64,000 nucleotides of DNA from Pseudomonas bijieensis (GCF_013347965.1 NZ_CP048810.1:6075501-6139500), one strand, 5' to 3'; positions 17,116 through 26,471 are shown, counted from the stretch's first letter. Notes: a model not told the origin generated them from the sequence alone. Program-made: numbers and translations.

Positions 17116-17190
17116 GGTTGATCTCCGTAGACAGGAAGATCCTTCTCGGTATGCCCGTTTCCTCAATAAGCATAAAAAGAGGCACCTCAC

Positions 17191-18501
17191 ATGCAAGCGC
17201 ACACCCTGAGCGCGCAAGCGTCGTTGGTGACGCCCAGCCGCAAGCGTTTTTTCATCATGGTCCTGCTGTTCATCACCGTGGTGATCAATTACCTGGACCG
17301 CAGTAACCTCTCGATTGCCGCGCCCGCACTGACCAGTGACCTGGGCATCGACCCGATCCACGTCGGGCTGATTTTCTCGGCGTTCGGCTGGACCTACGCG
17401 GCCATGCAGATCCCTGGTGGCTGGCTGGTGGACCGAGTACCGCCACGCATTCTTTACAGCGTGGCGTTGCTGTTGTGGTCGGTGGCCACGGTGATGCTTG
17501 GCTTCGCCGCCAGTTTCATCGCGCTGTTCGTGCTGCGCATGGCGGTCGGTGCCCTGGAAGCGCCGGCTTATCCGATCAACAGCCGCGTGGTCACTACCTG
17601 GTTCCCTGAACGTGAGCGGGCCACGGCCATCGGTTTCTACACCTCCGGGCAGTTCGTCGGATTGGCTTTCCTGACGCCGGTGTTGGCCTGGCTGCAACAC
17701 GCCTTCGGCTGGCACATGGTGTTTGTCGCCACGGGCGCGGTGGGCATTATCTGGGCGGCGATCTGGTACGCGGTGTATCGCGAGCCACGGGATTTCAAAG
17801 GCGCCAACGCCGCTGAAATCGAACTGATCCGCGAAGGCGGTGGGTTGGTGGATATCCAGGCCGATACCGCCAAGGCCAAGGCGAAATTCAGCTGGACCGA
17901 CCTGGGTATTGTCCTGACCCAACGCAAGTTGTGGGGCATTTACCTGGGGCAGTTCTGCCTCAACTCCACGCTATGGTTTTTCCTGACCTGGTTCCCGACC
18001 TACCTGGTGAAATATCGCGGCATGGACTTCATCAAGTCCGGCCTTTTGGCATCGCTGCCATTTCTCGCGGCGTTTGTCGGCGTGCTGTGTTCCGGGTTCT
18101 TTTCCGACTGGCTGATTCGTCGTGGCAGCAGCGTGGGTTTCGCGCGCAAGCTGCCGATCATTGGCGGATTACTGATCTCCACATCGATCATCGGCGCCAA
18201 CTTTGTCGAGTCAACGCCGCTGGTCATCGCCTTCCTGGCCCTGGCGTTCTTCGGCAACGGCCTGGCGTCGATCACCTGGTCGCTGGTCTCGACACTGGCG
18301 CCGGCGCGACTGCTCGGGTTGACCGGTGGGGTGTTCAACTTCATCGGAAACCTGGCGGCCATCGCCACGCCTATCGTCATTGGCTTCCTTGCCAGCGGCG
18401 ATTCGTTTGCCCCGGCCATCACCTATATCTCCGTGCTGGCATTGGTGGGGGCGCTGTCCTACATCTTGCTGGTGGGGAAGGTCGAGCGCATCGAGTTGTA
18501 G
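17191..18501 (+). CDS. MFS transporter, galactonate/phthalate (ACS) type
   Basis: A 436-residue major facilitator of the anion:cation symporter family, with 12 hydrophobic segments and the family motif FITVVINYLDRSNLS near residues 26-42 and GWLVDRVPPR between TM2 and TM3. It resembles DgoT, the D-galactonate:H+ symporter of enterics. Position after dgoD suggests uptake of galactonate as an alternative entry point to the pathway. GAGG precedes the ATG. A second member of the same family is at 48330-49679. Confidence 0.87.
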   Translation: MQAHTLSAQASLVTPSRKRFFIMVLLFITVVINYLDRSNLSIAAPALTSDLGIDPIHVGLIFSAFGWTYAAMQIPGGWLVDRVPPRILYSVALLLWSVATVMLGFAASFIALFVLRMAVGALEAPAYPINSRVVTTWFPERERATAIGFYTSGQFVGLAFLTPVLAWLQHAFGWHMVFVATGAVGIIWAAIWYAVYREPRDFKGANAAEIELIREGGGLVDIQADTAKAKAKFSWTDLGIVLTQRKLWGIYLGQFCLNSTLWFFLTWFPTYLVKYRGMDFIKSGLLASLPFLAAFVGVLCSGFFSDWLIRRGSSVGFARKLPIIGGLLISTSIIGANFVESTPLVIAFLALAFFGNGLASITWSLVSTLAPARLLGLTGGVFNFIGNLAAIATPIVIGFLASGDSFAPAITYISVLALVGALSYILLVGKVERIEL

Positions 18502-18560
18502 TCCGACGGGGCGGGCGACCATAATGCCGCCCGTTCCCCGCTCACTGTTGAAGGCCGGAT

Positions 18561-19364
18561 ATGCAGCAAGACGATCCAAAAATCACCAAGGACGCCGCGC
18601 CTACAGGCACGCAGACATTGCTGCGTGGTCTGGGTGTGGTTCAGGCGGTCGCCAGCGGCGCCCGTGACTTGAAGGAAATCGCCCGGCTGATCGGCACCAC
18701 CCGCAGCACCACCCATCGCCTGGCCAGTTGCCTGGTGGACGAACGTTACCTGCGCGTGGTGCCGCAAGTGGGTTACCTGCTGGGGCCGAAGCTGATCGAA
18801 CTGGGTTTCCAGGCCCGGGAAGAACTGCCACTGGTGAGCCTGGCCGGGCCGTATCTGGACGAGTTGTCGGCTCTCACCGGCGACACCGTTCACCTGGCGA
18901 TTCGCGAGGGCGACGAAGTCTTGTACCTGCTGAAAAACCCGGGGCGCAACGGCCCGGAGATGCGCTCGCGCGTGGGCCATCGCATGCCTTTGGCGCGCAC
19001 CGGGATTGGCAAGGCGCTGATGCTCGATGACTCGCAAGAACAATGGAAAAGGCTGTACGAAATCAGCCTGCCGGCCGGCGGGAAGAATCAGTTCTGGCCC
19101 CAGCATCAGGAGCAATCCTGGGAACAGTTCCAGCAACGGATGGTGGAGTACGTGGCGGGAGGTTATGCCTTCGATCTGGAAGACAACGAACCGTCGATTC
19201 GTTGCGTGGCGGCGCCGATTCGCGACGCTGGCAAGCGCATTGTCGCCGGTATCAGCATCGCCAGCACCGTGCCGTACATGCCGCTGGAAAAAATGGCCGA
19301 GCTGATTCCCCTGGTCAAAGGGGTTACAGCCCGGCTATCGGCGGAGCTGGGTGCCAAGGTCTGA
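18561..19364 (+). CDS. IclR family regulator of the galactonate genes
   Basis: A 267-residue IclR-type regulator. A winged helix-turn-helix (about 16-75, LKEIARLIGTTRSTTHRLASCLVDERYL) is followed by the IclR effector domain (about 90-260; GNTVHLAIREGDEV-like segment, LARTGIGKALM, and the C-terminal VAAPIRDAG...GISIAS). It begins 59 bases after the MFS gene. Its likely targets are the two promoters carrying the TCCCA-N5-TGGGA inverted repeat (6558 and 14083), but this is inferred from location and from the lack of another IclR gene nearby. Confidence 0.88.
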   Translation: MQQDDPKITKDAAPTGTQTLLRGLGVVQAVASGARDLKEIARLIGTTRSTTHRLASCLVDERYLRVVPQVGYLLGPKLIELGFQAREELPLVSLAGPYLDELSALTGDTVHLAIREGDEVLYLLKNPGRNGPEMRSRVGHRMPLARTGIGKALMLDDSQEQWKRLYEISLPAGGKNQFWPQHQEQSWEQFQQRMVEYVAGGYAFDLEDNEPSIRCVAAPIRDAGKRIVAGISIASTVPYMPLEKMAELIPLVKGVTARLSAELGAKV

Positions 19365-19370
19365 CGAACG

Positions 19371-20423
19371 TCAGGCCTTGAGGGTCGCCATGTCGATGAC
19401 GAAGCGGTACTTCACGTCCCCAGCGATCATGCGGCTGTAGGCCTCGTTGATCTGGCGAATGTCGAGCATTTCAATGTCGCAGCTGATGTTGTGTTCGGCA
19501 CAGAAATCCAACACTTCCTGAGTCTCTGCGATACCGCCGATCAACGAGCCAGCCAGGACTCGACGACCCATGATCAGTTTTGCGGCATGCACCGGCGGAT
19601 CAATCGGCTCGACCAGACCTACCAGGATATGCACGCCGTCGAAACGCAAGGTGTCGAGGTAGGGATTGAGGTCGTGCTGCACCGGAATGGTGTCCAGCAG
19701 GAAGTTGAAACGTCCGGCGGCAGCGGCCATCTGCTCGGCGTCGGTAGACACGATCACGTGGTCCGCACCTTGGCGACGGGCTTCTTCAGCCTTGCTCGCC
19801 GAGCGGGTGAACAACGTCACTTCCGCGCCCATGGCCTTGGCGAACTTGATGCCCATGTGCCCGAGCCCACCCATGCCCAGCACGCCGACCTTGTCGCCGG
19901 CCTTCACGCCGTAGTGCTTGAGGGGCGAATAGGTGGTGATGCCGGCGCAGAGAATCGGCGCGGCGCCGGCCGGATCGAGGTTTTGCGGGATGCGCAGCAC
20001 GAAATGCTCGCTGACCACGATGCTATTGGAGTAACCGCCCATGGTGTGGCCACCGCTGATACGATCCGGGCTGGCGTAGGTCTGCGTCATGCCCTGGTAG
20101 CAGTATTGCTCCAAGTCAGCGCGGCAAGCTTCGCACTCGCGGCAGGAGTCGACCATGCAGCCAACGCCCACCAGGTCGCCGACCTTATAACGGGTGACAT
20201 TCGCACCGACGGCGGTGACTTTTCCTACAATCTCATGGCCGGGCATCAGCGGATAAACGGCGATGCCCCATTCATTGCGGGCCTGGTGGATGTCGGAATG
20301 GCAGACGCCGCAGTAGAGAATGTCGATTGCCACATCGTCGGCTCGCGGGCTGCGGCGTTCGAATTTCATGGGGGCGAGGGGAGTGGTGGCCGACTGGGCG
20401 GCATATCCGATGGCTGTGTACAT
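19371..20423 (-). CDS. Zinc-dependent NADP alcohol dehydrogenase (YahK/cinnamyl-alcohol type)
   Basis: A 350-residue medium-chain dehydrogenase. Catalytic zinc ligands are Cys39 (YCGVCHSD) and the GHE motif (PGHEIVG, about 62). The structural zinc is held by four cysteines in CMVDSCRECEACRADLEQYC. The cofactor motif is GVLGMGGLGHMGIKFAKAMG. The family comprises broad aldehyde reductases such as E. coli YahK. An AraC regulator is transcribed away from it, a layout like yqhC with its aldehyde reductase. It converges on the IclR gene with only six bases between stops. Confidence 0.9.
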   Translation of the reverse strand: MYTAIGYAAQSATTPLAPMKFERRSPRADDVAIDILYCGVCHSDIHQARNEWGIAVYPLMPGHEIVGKVTAVGANVTRYKVGDLVGVGCMVDSCRECEACRADLEQYCYQGMTQTYASPDRISGGHTMGGYSNSIVVSEHFVLRIPQNLDPAGAAPILCAGITTYSPLKHYGVKAGDKVGVLGMGGLGHMGIKFAKAMGAEVTLFTRSASKAEEARRQGADHVIVSTDAEQMAAAAGRFNFLLDTIPVQHDLNPYLDTLRFDGVHILVGLVEPIDPPVHAAKLIMGRRVLAGSLIGGIAETQEVLDFCAEHNISCDIEMLDIRQINEAYSRMIAGDVKYRFVIDMATLKA

Positions 20424-20602
20424 GATGGACCTCGCTAAGCAGTGAACGGTGAGGGGGTCATTCTGGGAGTCCTGTCAGTGTGCGGCGATGGCGATTCCTC
20501 CGCCTGTCATGCCTAATCCTCCGGTCTTGGCCAGGATTTGATCCTATGTGGCGCCAGACCTGCGATGATGGTTTCATCCCTTTTTTCGCGAAGTTTTCGT
20601 CC

Positions 20603-21502
20603 ATGTTGTTGACCCGCCATCTCGATGCCAACGCTACGCTGGTTTCATTGATAGAACCTTTGGCGACCCGCGACGGTTTCGTCCCGACGCCACTGCCCGG
20701 CGTACATGTGCTTCGGGCCAGTCAGGACGTCGCCCGTGGCCCACAGCTCTACGAACCGAGTCTGGTGATCATTGCCCAGGGTAGCAAACTGGCGTACCTG
20801 GGGCCTCGCACGCTGGAATATGGCGCCGGGCATTATCTGATCCAGGCCTTGCCGGTGCCGTTCGAATGCGAAACCTACGCCATGCCCAATGCTCCACTGC
20901 TTGGGGTTTCCGTTGCGATCGATCGAGCGATGCTGGGGGAACTGGTGCTGGCCATGGGGTTGGTACCGGGTCGGAACCTGGCGCCGCAGACGCCGGAATC
21001 GATGACCTGCGCCGTGCTTGATGACGCCATGCGTGGGTGTGTCGAACGTTTGTTGCGCTGTTTGCACGATCCGTTGGAGTGCCAGGTCATGGGCCAGGCG
21101 CGGCTGCGGGAGTTGCTGTTCGTCGCGTTGCGCGGGCCCCAGGCCGATGTGCTGCGGGCGCTGGTGGAGCAGCAAGGCCAGTTCGCTCGGATTGCCGTGG
21201 CCTTGAGCCATTTGCATGCGCACTTCACCGAGCCACTGAACGTCGAGACACTGGCCAGTTGCGCGAACATGAGCGCTTCAACCTTCCATGAGCATTTCAA
21301 GCGCAGCACCTTGCTCTCGCCGGTGCAGTACCTCAAGCGCTTGCGCCTGCTCAAGGCCCAGCGGCTGCTGCTCATCGAAGGCATGGGCGTGGCCCAGGTG
21401 GCGCATCAGGTGGGGTATCAGAGCCCGTCGCAGTTCAGTCGGGAGTACAAGCGCTACTTTGAACGCAACCCCGGGGGAAGAGCGCGCAGCTTGAGCCTGT
21501 GA
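20603..21502 (+). CDS. AraC family regulator with AraC_N domain (YqhC-like)
   Basis: A 299-residue regulator: an N-terminal AraC_N cupin-like domain (about 25-175, YEPSLVIIAQGSK, LEYGAGHYL) and C-terminal double helix-turn-helix (about 195-290; ASCANMSASTFHEHFKRST and VAHQVGYQSPSQFSREYKRYFERNP). ATG at 20603 fits the family length; frame extends upstream to 20480 without support. This subfamily includes YqhC, an activator responding to aldehydes. Divergence from the alcohol dehydrogenase gene suggests it controls that gene. Confidence 0.87.
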   Translation: MLLTRHLDANATLVSLIEPLATRDGFVPTPLPGVHVLRASQDVARGPQLYEPSLVIIAQGSKLAYLGPRTLEYGAGHYLIQALPVPFECETYAMPNAPLLGVSVAIDRAMLGELVLAMGLVPGRNLAPQTPESMTCAVLDDAMRGCVERLLRCLHDPLECQVMGQARLRELLFVALRGPQADVLRALVEQQGQFARIAVALSHLHAHFTEPLNVETLASCANMSASTFHEHFKRSTLLSPVQYLKRLRLLKAQRLLLIEGMGVAQVAHQVGYQSPSQFSREYKRYFERNPGGRARSLSL

Positions 21503-21510
21503 TGTTTCCT

Positions 21511-21600
21511 TGTGGGAGCGAGCCTGCTCGCGATAGCGGTGTATCGGTCGACATCTGTGTTGAATGGAAAAACGCTATCGCGAGCAGGCTCGCTCCCACA
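21511..21600. repeat. REP family A inverted pair
   Basis: Forward copy 21511-21534 and inverted copy 21577-21600 lie between the AraC gene and the end of the ETF-QO gene. It marks the right edge of the accessory block that starts at the similar pair at 4765. Confidence 0.9.
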
Positions 21601-21634
21601 TTGGTTCGGTGTGGTCGTCGGAATAGCAGGCAAC

Positions 21635-21660
21635 AAAAAGGCCCCCATTGCGGGAGCCTT
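21635..21660 (-). terminator. Intrinsic terminator of the ETF-QO gene
   Basis: Read on the minus strand, AAGGCtCCCgcaatgGGgGCCTT forms a strong hairpin followed by TTTTTG. It lies 19 bases beyond the expected native stop codon of ETF-QO (21681-21679). Confidence 0.8.
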
Positions 21661-21678
21661 GATGTTCAGCGAATCGGC

Positions 21679-23344
21679 TTACATGTTCGGGTAAGTCGGC
21701 CCGCCAGCGCCTTCCGGGGGAAACCCAGGTGATGTTCTGCGCAGGGTCCTTGATGTCACAGGTCTTGCAGTGAACGCAGTTCTGGGCGTTGATCTGGAAG
21801 CGCTTCTCGCCGTCTTCCTTGGTCACCACTTCATACACGCCGGCCGGGCAGTAGCGCTGTGCCGGTTCGTCGTACAGCGGCAGGTTCTTGCTGATCGGAA
21901 TGCTCGGATCGGTCAGCTTCAGGTGGCAGGGCTGTTCTTCTTCGTGGTTGGTACCGGAAATGAACACCGAGCTGAGTTTGTCGAAGCTGATCTTGCCGTC
22001 CGGTTTCGGGTAGTCGATCTTCTTGCAATCGGCCGCCAGCTTGAGGCAGGCATAGTCGGGCTTGGTATCGTGCAGGGTGAACGGCAGCTTGCCGCCGAAG
22101 ATGTTCTGGTCGAGCCAGTTGAAGCCACCGCCGATGATCGCGCCGTACTTGTGAATCGCCGGGCCGAAGTTGCGGCTGGCGAACAGTTCTTCATACAGCC
22201 AGCTGTTCTTGAAGCTGTCGACGTAGGCGGTCAGTTCATCACCGCCTTCGGACTCGGCAAACAGGCGATCGGCCACGGCGTCGGCGGCGAGCATGCCGGA
22301 CTTCATGGCGGTGTGGCTGCCCTTGATCTTGGCGAAGTTCAGGGTGCCGAGATCGCAACCGATCAGCGCGCCGCCCTTGAAGACCATTTTCGGCAGCGAG
22401 TTCAGGCCGCCCTTGCAAATGGCGCGAGCACCGTAGCTGACGCGCTTGCCACCTTCCAGGTACTGCTTGAGCACTGGGTGATGCTTGAGGCGCTGGAATT
22501 CGTCGAATGGCGACAGGAAGGTGTTGCTGTAGGACAGGTCGACGATCAGGCCGACCACCACCTGATTATTTTCCAGGTGATAGAGGAATGAACCGCCGGT
22601 GTTTTCGGTGCCCATGATATCCAGCGGCCAGCCGGCGGTATGCACCACCAGCCCCGGTTGATGCTTGGCCGGGTCGATTTCCCAGATTTCCTTGAGACCG
22701 ATGCCGTAGTGCTGGGCGTCGGCATCGCTGTCGAGGTTGAAACGCTTGATCAGTTGCTTGCCAATATGGCCTCGGCAGCCTTCGGCGAACAGCGTGTACT
22801 TGCCGCGCAGTTCCATGCCAGGGGTGTAGAGGCCTTCCTTTGGCTGGCCTTCACGGTCGACACCCAGGTCGCCAGTGATGATCCCGCGCACCACGCCGTT
22901 TTCGTCGAACAGCGCTTCCTGGGCGGCGAAGCCCGGGTAGATTTCCACGCCCAGGTTCTCGGCCTGCTGGGCCAGCCAGCGGCACAGGTTGCCCAGGGAA
23001 ATAATATAGTTGCCTTCGTTGTGCATGGTCTTGGGCACAAAAAAGTCAGGGATTTTCTGCGCGGACTCGGCGTTTTTCAGGACATAAATGTCATCACGCT
23101 TGACCGGTGTATTCAGCGGCGCGCCGAGTTCTTTCCAGTCCGGGAACAGTTCGTTCAGAGCGCGGGGTTCGAACACCGCACCGGAGAGGATGTGCGCACC
23201 GACTTCGGAGCCTTTTTCGACCACGCAGACGCTGATTTCCTTACCGGCTTCGGCGGCCTTCTGTTTCAGTCGGCAAGCGGCAGACAGGCCAGCGGGGCCG
23301 GCGCCGACGATGACCACGTCGAATTCCATGTATTCGCGTTCCAC
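21679..23344 (-). pseudogene. Electron transfer flavoprotein-ubiquinone oxidoreductase with a C-terminal frameshift
   Basis: ETF-QO passes electrons from ETF to the quinone pool. FAD motif VVIVGAGPAGLSAA is at residues 9-22. The quinone-binding central region and the C-terminal 4Fe-4S ligands (CVHCKTCDI) are present. After ITWV the reading frame leaves the family sequence: the usual C-terminus (PEGAGGPTYPNM and stop at 21681-21679) is found one frame away. A run of five G (21716-21720, plus strand) where four would keep the frame explains this. As written, translation runs on to 21575 through the terminator and a REP. All catalytic motifs are intact, so it may be a sequencing error or a live protein with a changed tail. 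The GTG start at 23344 has TAGGAG upstream. Confidence 0.85.
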
Positions 23345-23889
23345 AGGGCTATCTCCTACTCAAGGCTCACAGTTTTTCTAATTGGAGGTTTGGCGTTGCA
23401 TCCGTTGTTTCCTTCGCGAAAAGCGACGAAAGCGACAATGGATGAGACGCGGGTCTCTCTTAAGCGGCGCATTATATCTACACCACTCTCAGGGTCCAAT
23501 ACAAACGTTTGTTTGAAATTGCCGCAGCCCAGATAAATCACTGACGTACGGCTTATGACTGACCATTTTGCCGTATTGACCGGAATAGGCGTTCCGGTCA
23601 AGATACGGGCGGTTTTGCGCTCGCCGTAGGCTGACTGTTGGTTCCAAGAGCACCTCTAAAGACAGGGCGAAGGCAGCACAAAGTGACGTATTGCGCGGTT
23701 CTGACGCGCAGTTTACACGCCGCGATAATGAATGACTCATCAGTCATCACTGACGAATGGTCTTCACTCCCGTGAGCAGGGTCATGTGTGGTTCATGCCG
23801 GCGTTTTTAGAGGTGCCCTTGCGCCCATGAGCATCAACCGCCAGGTTCGCCTAGGCGACTTTTTTTCACCGGAGAGTAACGAGGAATCC
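23345..23889. promoter_or_regulatory. Divergent ETF-QO / etfBA control region
   Basis: 545 bases without a gene. It contains a PsrA-type box CAAAC-GTTT-GTTTG (23502-23515). It also has a 14-base inverted repeat TGACTCATCAGTCA (23733-23746), and a widely spaced inverted repeat GCACCTCTAAA (23650-23660) / TTTAGAGGTGC (23806-23816). AT-rich segments (attatatc at 23471) could be -10 elements for the ETF-QO direction. Confidence 0.6.
23502..23515. promoter_or_regulatory. PsrA-type fatty-acid regulator box
   Basis: CAAACGTTTGTTTG fits the published PsrA consensus (G/C)AAAC-N2-4-GTTT(G/C) exactly with N4. PsrA represses beta-oxidation and etf genes in Pseudomonas until bound by long-chain fatty acids, and ETF genes are known members of its regulon. 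The site is 158 bases before the ETF-QO start and 375 before etfB. Confidence 0.6.
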
Positions 23890-24639
23890 ATGAAGGTTCT
23901 TGTAGCTGTCAAACGAGTGGTCGACTATAACGTCAAGGTTCGCGTCAAGGCGGACAACTCCGGCGTCGACCTCGCCAACGTCAAGATGTCGATGAACCCT
24001 TTCTGCGAAATCGCCGTAGAAGAAGCCGTACGCCTGAAAGAAAAAGGCGTGGCGACTGAGATCGTCGTCGTCTCCATCGGCCCGACCACTGCCCAGGAAC
24101 AACTGCGCACCGCGCTGGCACTGGGTGCCGATCGCGCCATCCTCGTCGAATCCGCCGAAGACCTGACTTCCCTGGCCGTGGCCAAGCTGCTCAAGGCCGT
24201 TGTCGACAAGGAACAGCCATCGCTGGTGATCCTCGGCAAACAAGCCATCGACAGCGACAACAACCAGACCGGCCAGATGCTCGCTGCATTGAGCGGCTAC
24301 GGTCAGGGCACCTTCGCTTCGAAAGTCGAAGTGTCCGGCGACAGCGTTGCCGTGACCCGCGAAATCGACGGCGGCGCACAGACCGTTTCCCTGAAACTGC
24401 CTGCCATCGTCACCACCGACCTGCGTTTGAACGAGCCGCGCTATGCGTCGCTGCCAAACATCATGAAAGCCAAGAAGAAGCCGCTTGAAGTGCTGACTCC
24501 TGACGCTTTGGGCGTTTCCACCGCCTCCACCAACAAGACCGTAAAAGTCGAAGCGCCGGCTGCACGCAGCGCGGGCATCAAGGTCAAGTCGGTGGCTGAA
24601 CTGGTCGAGAAACTGAAAAACGAAGCGAAGGTAATCTGA
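23890..24639 (+). CDS. etfB: Electron transfer flavoprotein beta subunit
   Basis: A 249-residue ETF beta subunit, matching the family (about 250). It begins [20 protein letters not shown] and carries the signature segment with VEEAVRLKE (about 40-50), the AMP-binding [19 protein letters not shown] (about 118-137) and the conserved C-terminal region. ATG at 23890 follows cgaggaatcc. It forms a heterodimer with EtfA to carry electrons from acyl-CoA and other dehydrogenases to ETF-QO, which is encoded divergently. etfA starts two bases after its stop. Confidence 0.96.
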   Translation: MKVLVAVKRVVDYNVKVRVKADNSGVDLANVKMSMNPFCEIAVEEAVRLKEKGVATEIVVVSIGPTTAQEQLRTALALGADRAILVESAEDLTSLAVAKLLKAVVDKEQPSLVILGKQAIDSDNNQTGQMLAALSGYGQGTFASKVEVSGDSVAVTREIDGGAQTVSLKLPAIVTTDLRLNEPRYASLPNIMKAKKKPLEVLTPDALGVSTASTNKTVKVEAPAARSAGIKVKSVAELVEKLKNEAKVI

Positions 24640-24641
24640 CT

Positions 24642-25571
24642 ATGACTATCTTGGTAATCGCCGAACACGATAACAAGGTGCTGGCTCCGGCCACGCTGAA
24701 CACCGTTGCTGCCGCTGCCAAAATCGGTGGCGATGTCCACGTCCTGGTAGCCGGGCAGGGCGCTGGCGCCGTTGCCGAAGCCGCTGCGAAAATCGCTGGC
24801 GTGGCCAAAGTGCTGGCGGCCGACAACGCTGCCTACGCACACCAACTGCCGGAAAACGTTGCTCCGCTGGTTGCAGAGCTGGGCAAGGGCTACAGCCACA
24901 TCCTGGCGGCCGCCACTTCCAACGGCAAGAACATCCTGCCGCGCGTTGCCGCTGCACTGGACGTCGACCAGATCTCCGAAATCATCTCGGTAGAAAGCGC
25001 CGACACCTTCAAGCGTCCGATCTACGCCGGTAACGCCATTGCCACCGTGCAATCGAACGCTGCGGTCAAGGTCATCACCGTGCGTGCCACCGGTTTCGAC
25101 CCGGTTGCCGCCGAAGGTGGCTCGGCTGCCGTTGAAGCCGTAGGCGCCGCCCACGACGCCGGCATCTCCAGCTTCGTCAACGAAGAACTGGCCAAGTCCG
25201 ATCGTCCTGAACTGACCGCTGCCAAGATCGTCGTTTCCGGCGGCCGTGGCATGCAGAACGGTGACAACTTCAAGCACCTGTATGCCCTGGCCGACAAGCT
25301 GGGCGCTGCCGTCGGTGCTTCCCGCGCGGCGGTCGACGCTGGTTTCGTACCCAACGACATGCAGGTCGGCCAGACCGGCAAGATCGTTGCACCACAGCTG
25401 TACATCGCCGTCGGTATCTCCGGCGCGATCCAGCACCTGGCCGGCATGAAAGACTCCAAGGTGATCGTTGCGATCAACAAGGACGAAGAAGCGCCGATCT
25501 TCCAGGTGGCCGATTATGGCCTGGTAGCGGACTTGTTCGAAGCCATCCCAGAGCTGGAGAAGCTGGTCTAA
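24642..25571 (+). CDS. etfA: Electron transfer flavoprotein alpha subunit
   Basis: A 309-residue ETF alpha subunit. The N-terminal half (ILVIAEHDN) forms the heterodimer contact; the C-terminal FAD domain (about 190-309) contains VVSGGRGM, the ETF-alpha signature [33 protein letters not shown] and [20 protein letters not shown]. The length is normal. It is translated right after etfB and followed by a strong terminator, so etfBA is a two-gene unit. Confidence 0.96.
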   Translation: MTILVIAEHDNKVLAPATLNTVAAAAKIGGDVHVLVAGQGAGAVAEAAAKIAGVAKVLAADNAAYAHQLPENVAPLVAELGKGYSHILAAATSNGKNILPRVAAALDVDQISEIISVESADTFKRPIYAGNAIATVQSNAAVKVITVRATGFDPVAAEGGSAAVEAVGAAHDAGISSFVNEELAKSDRPELTAAKIVVSGGRGMQNGDNFKHLYALADKLGAAVGASRAAVDAGFVPNDMQVGQTGKIVAPQLYIAVGISGAIQHLAGMKDSKVIVAINKDEEAPIFQVADYGLVADLFEAIPELEKLV

Positions 25572-25593
25572 TCCGGCGTCTTCACTTATAAAG

Positions 25594-25619
25594 AGCCCGG
25601 CCCTTTGGCCGGGCTTTTT
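25594..25619 (+). terminator. Intrinsic terminator of etfBA
   Basis: AGCCCGGCC / GGCCGGGCT arms (9 bp) with a four-base loop are followed by TTTTT, 23 bases after the etfA stop. Confidence 0.92.
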
Positions 25620-25646
25620 ATTTCTGCATCAGAGGAGCGTATCGCC

Positions 25647-26471
25647 ATGGATCTGCGCCGTTTGGCCGGCTGGTCGTTGCTGTGGACGTTGGCACTGGTG
25701 CCAGGCCTGTCTGTTGCCGCGGGCAAATGTGAGCGACTGATCGCCACCGGCAGCCCGGATGCGCCGCCCTATCTGTGGCAAGACCCCCAGGACCCCAAGC
25801 ACTTGATTGGCGTCGGTGCCGACCTGTTGGCGCACGTGGCGCAAGAGTTGGGGATCAAGATCGAACTGCTGTATGCCGGCAAGCGTGCCCAGGCATTGGA
25901 CGAAGTGCGCAGTGGACGCATGGACCTGCTCACCGACGCTCCGCTGACCGTTACCGGGCTTGAAGTGCTGGACTACGTTCACCCGCCCTTGCTCGAAAAC
26001 GATTATCTGGTTTGGACCCGCAAGGACTCGACGCTGGTCATCAACCAGCCGGAGGATCTTCATGGTCATCCCGGCGCCTTGTCGGAAAAGGCGCGTATGA
26101 CCCAGGGATTCGGCGTTTTTGCCGAACAGAAATTATCCCTGGTGCGTACGCCCAACCTGACCCAGGCCTTTCAGAAACTTCTGCTGGGAGAGGTGGAATA
26201 CGTCTTGGCGGGGCGCTATTCGGGCCTGGCAATGGCGCAGACACTGGGGATGGCCAACGACCTGCAAGCCGCACCGCAACCGGTGGACAAACCCGGGCTG
26301 TTCCTGGCGATTTCCCATAACTCCGCCTGCAATGACCCATGGTTACGCGGACAGCTGGCGCAAAAGATGACAGAATTGGCCGCGTCCGGCCTGACGGAGG
26401 CTGTGTTGCAGCGCAATCTCGAGCGTTGGAGAACACAGTTGCAGCCACCTGTCAGTGCCCCAAAACAGTAG
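25647..26471 (+). CDS. Periplasmic amino-acid-type solute-binding protein (PBPb family)
   Basis: A 274-residue exported protein. A signal peptide (residues 1-25, cleavage after SVAAG region) is followed by a type 2 periplasmic binding fold (VGADLLAHVAQELGIKIELLYAGKRAQALDEVRSGRMDLL is typical of domain 1). No permease or ATPase gene is near, so it may be a sensor or an orphan binding protein of the kind common in Pseudomonas. ATG at 25647 follows AGAGGAG. The DUF4398 lipoprotein gene follows nine bases after its stop. Confidence 0.8.
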   Translation: MDLRRLAGWSLLWTLALVPGLSVAAGKCERLIATGSPDAPPYLWQDPQDPKHLIGVGADLLAHVAQELGIKIELLYAGKRAQALDEVRSGRMDLLTDAPLTVTGLEVLDYVHPPLLENDYLVWTRKDSTLVINQPEDLHGHPGALSEKARMTQGFGVFAEQKLSLVRTPNLTQAFQKLLLGEVEYVLAGRYSGLAMAQTLGMANDLQAAPQPVDKPGLFLAISHNSACNDPWLRGQLAQKMTELAASGLTEAVLQRNLERWRTQLQPPVSAPKQ

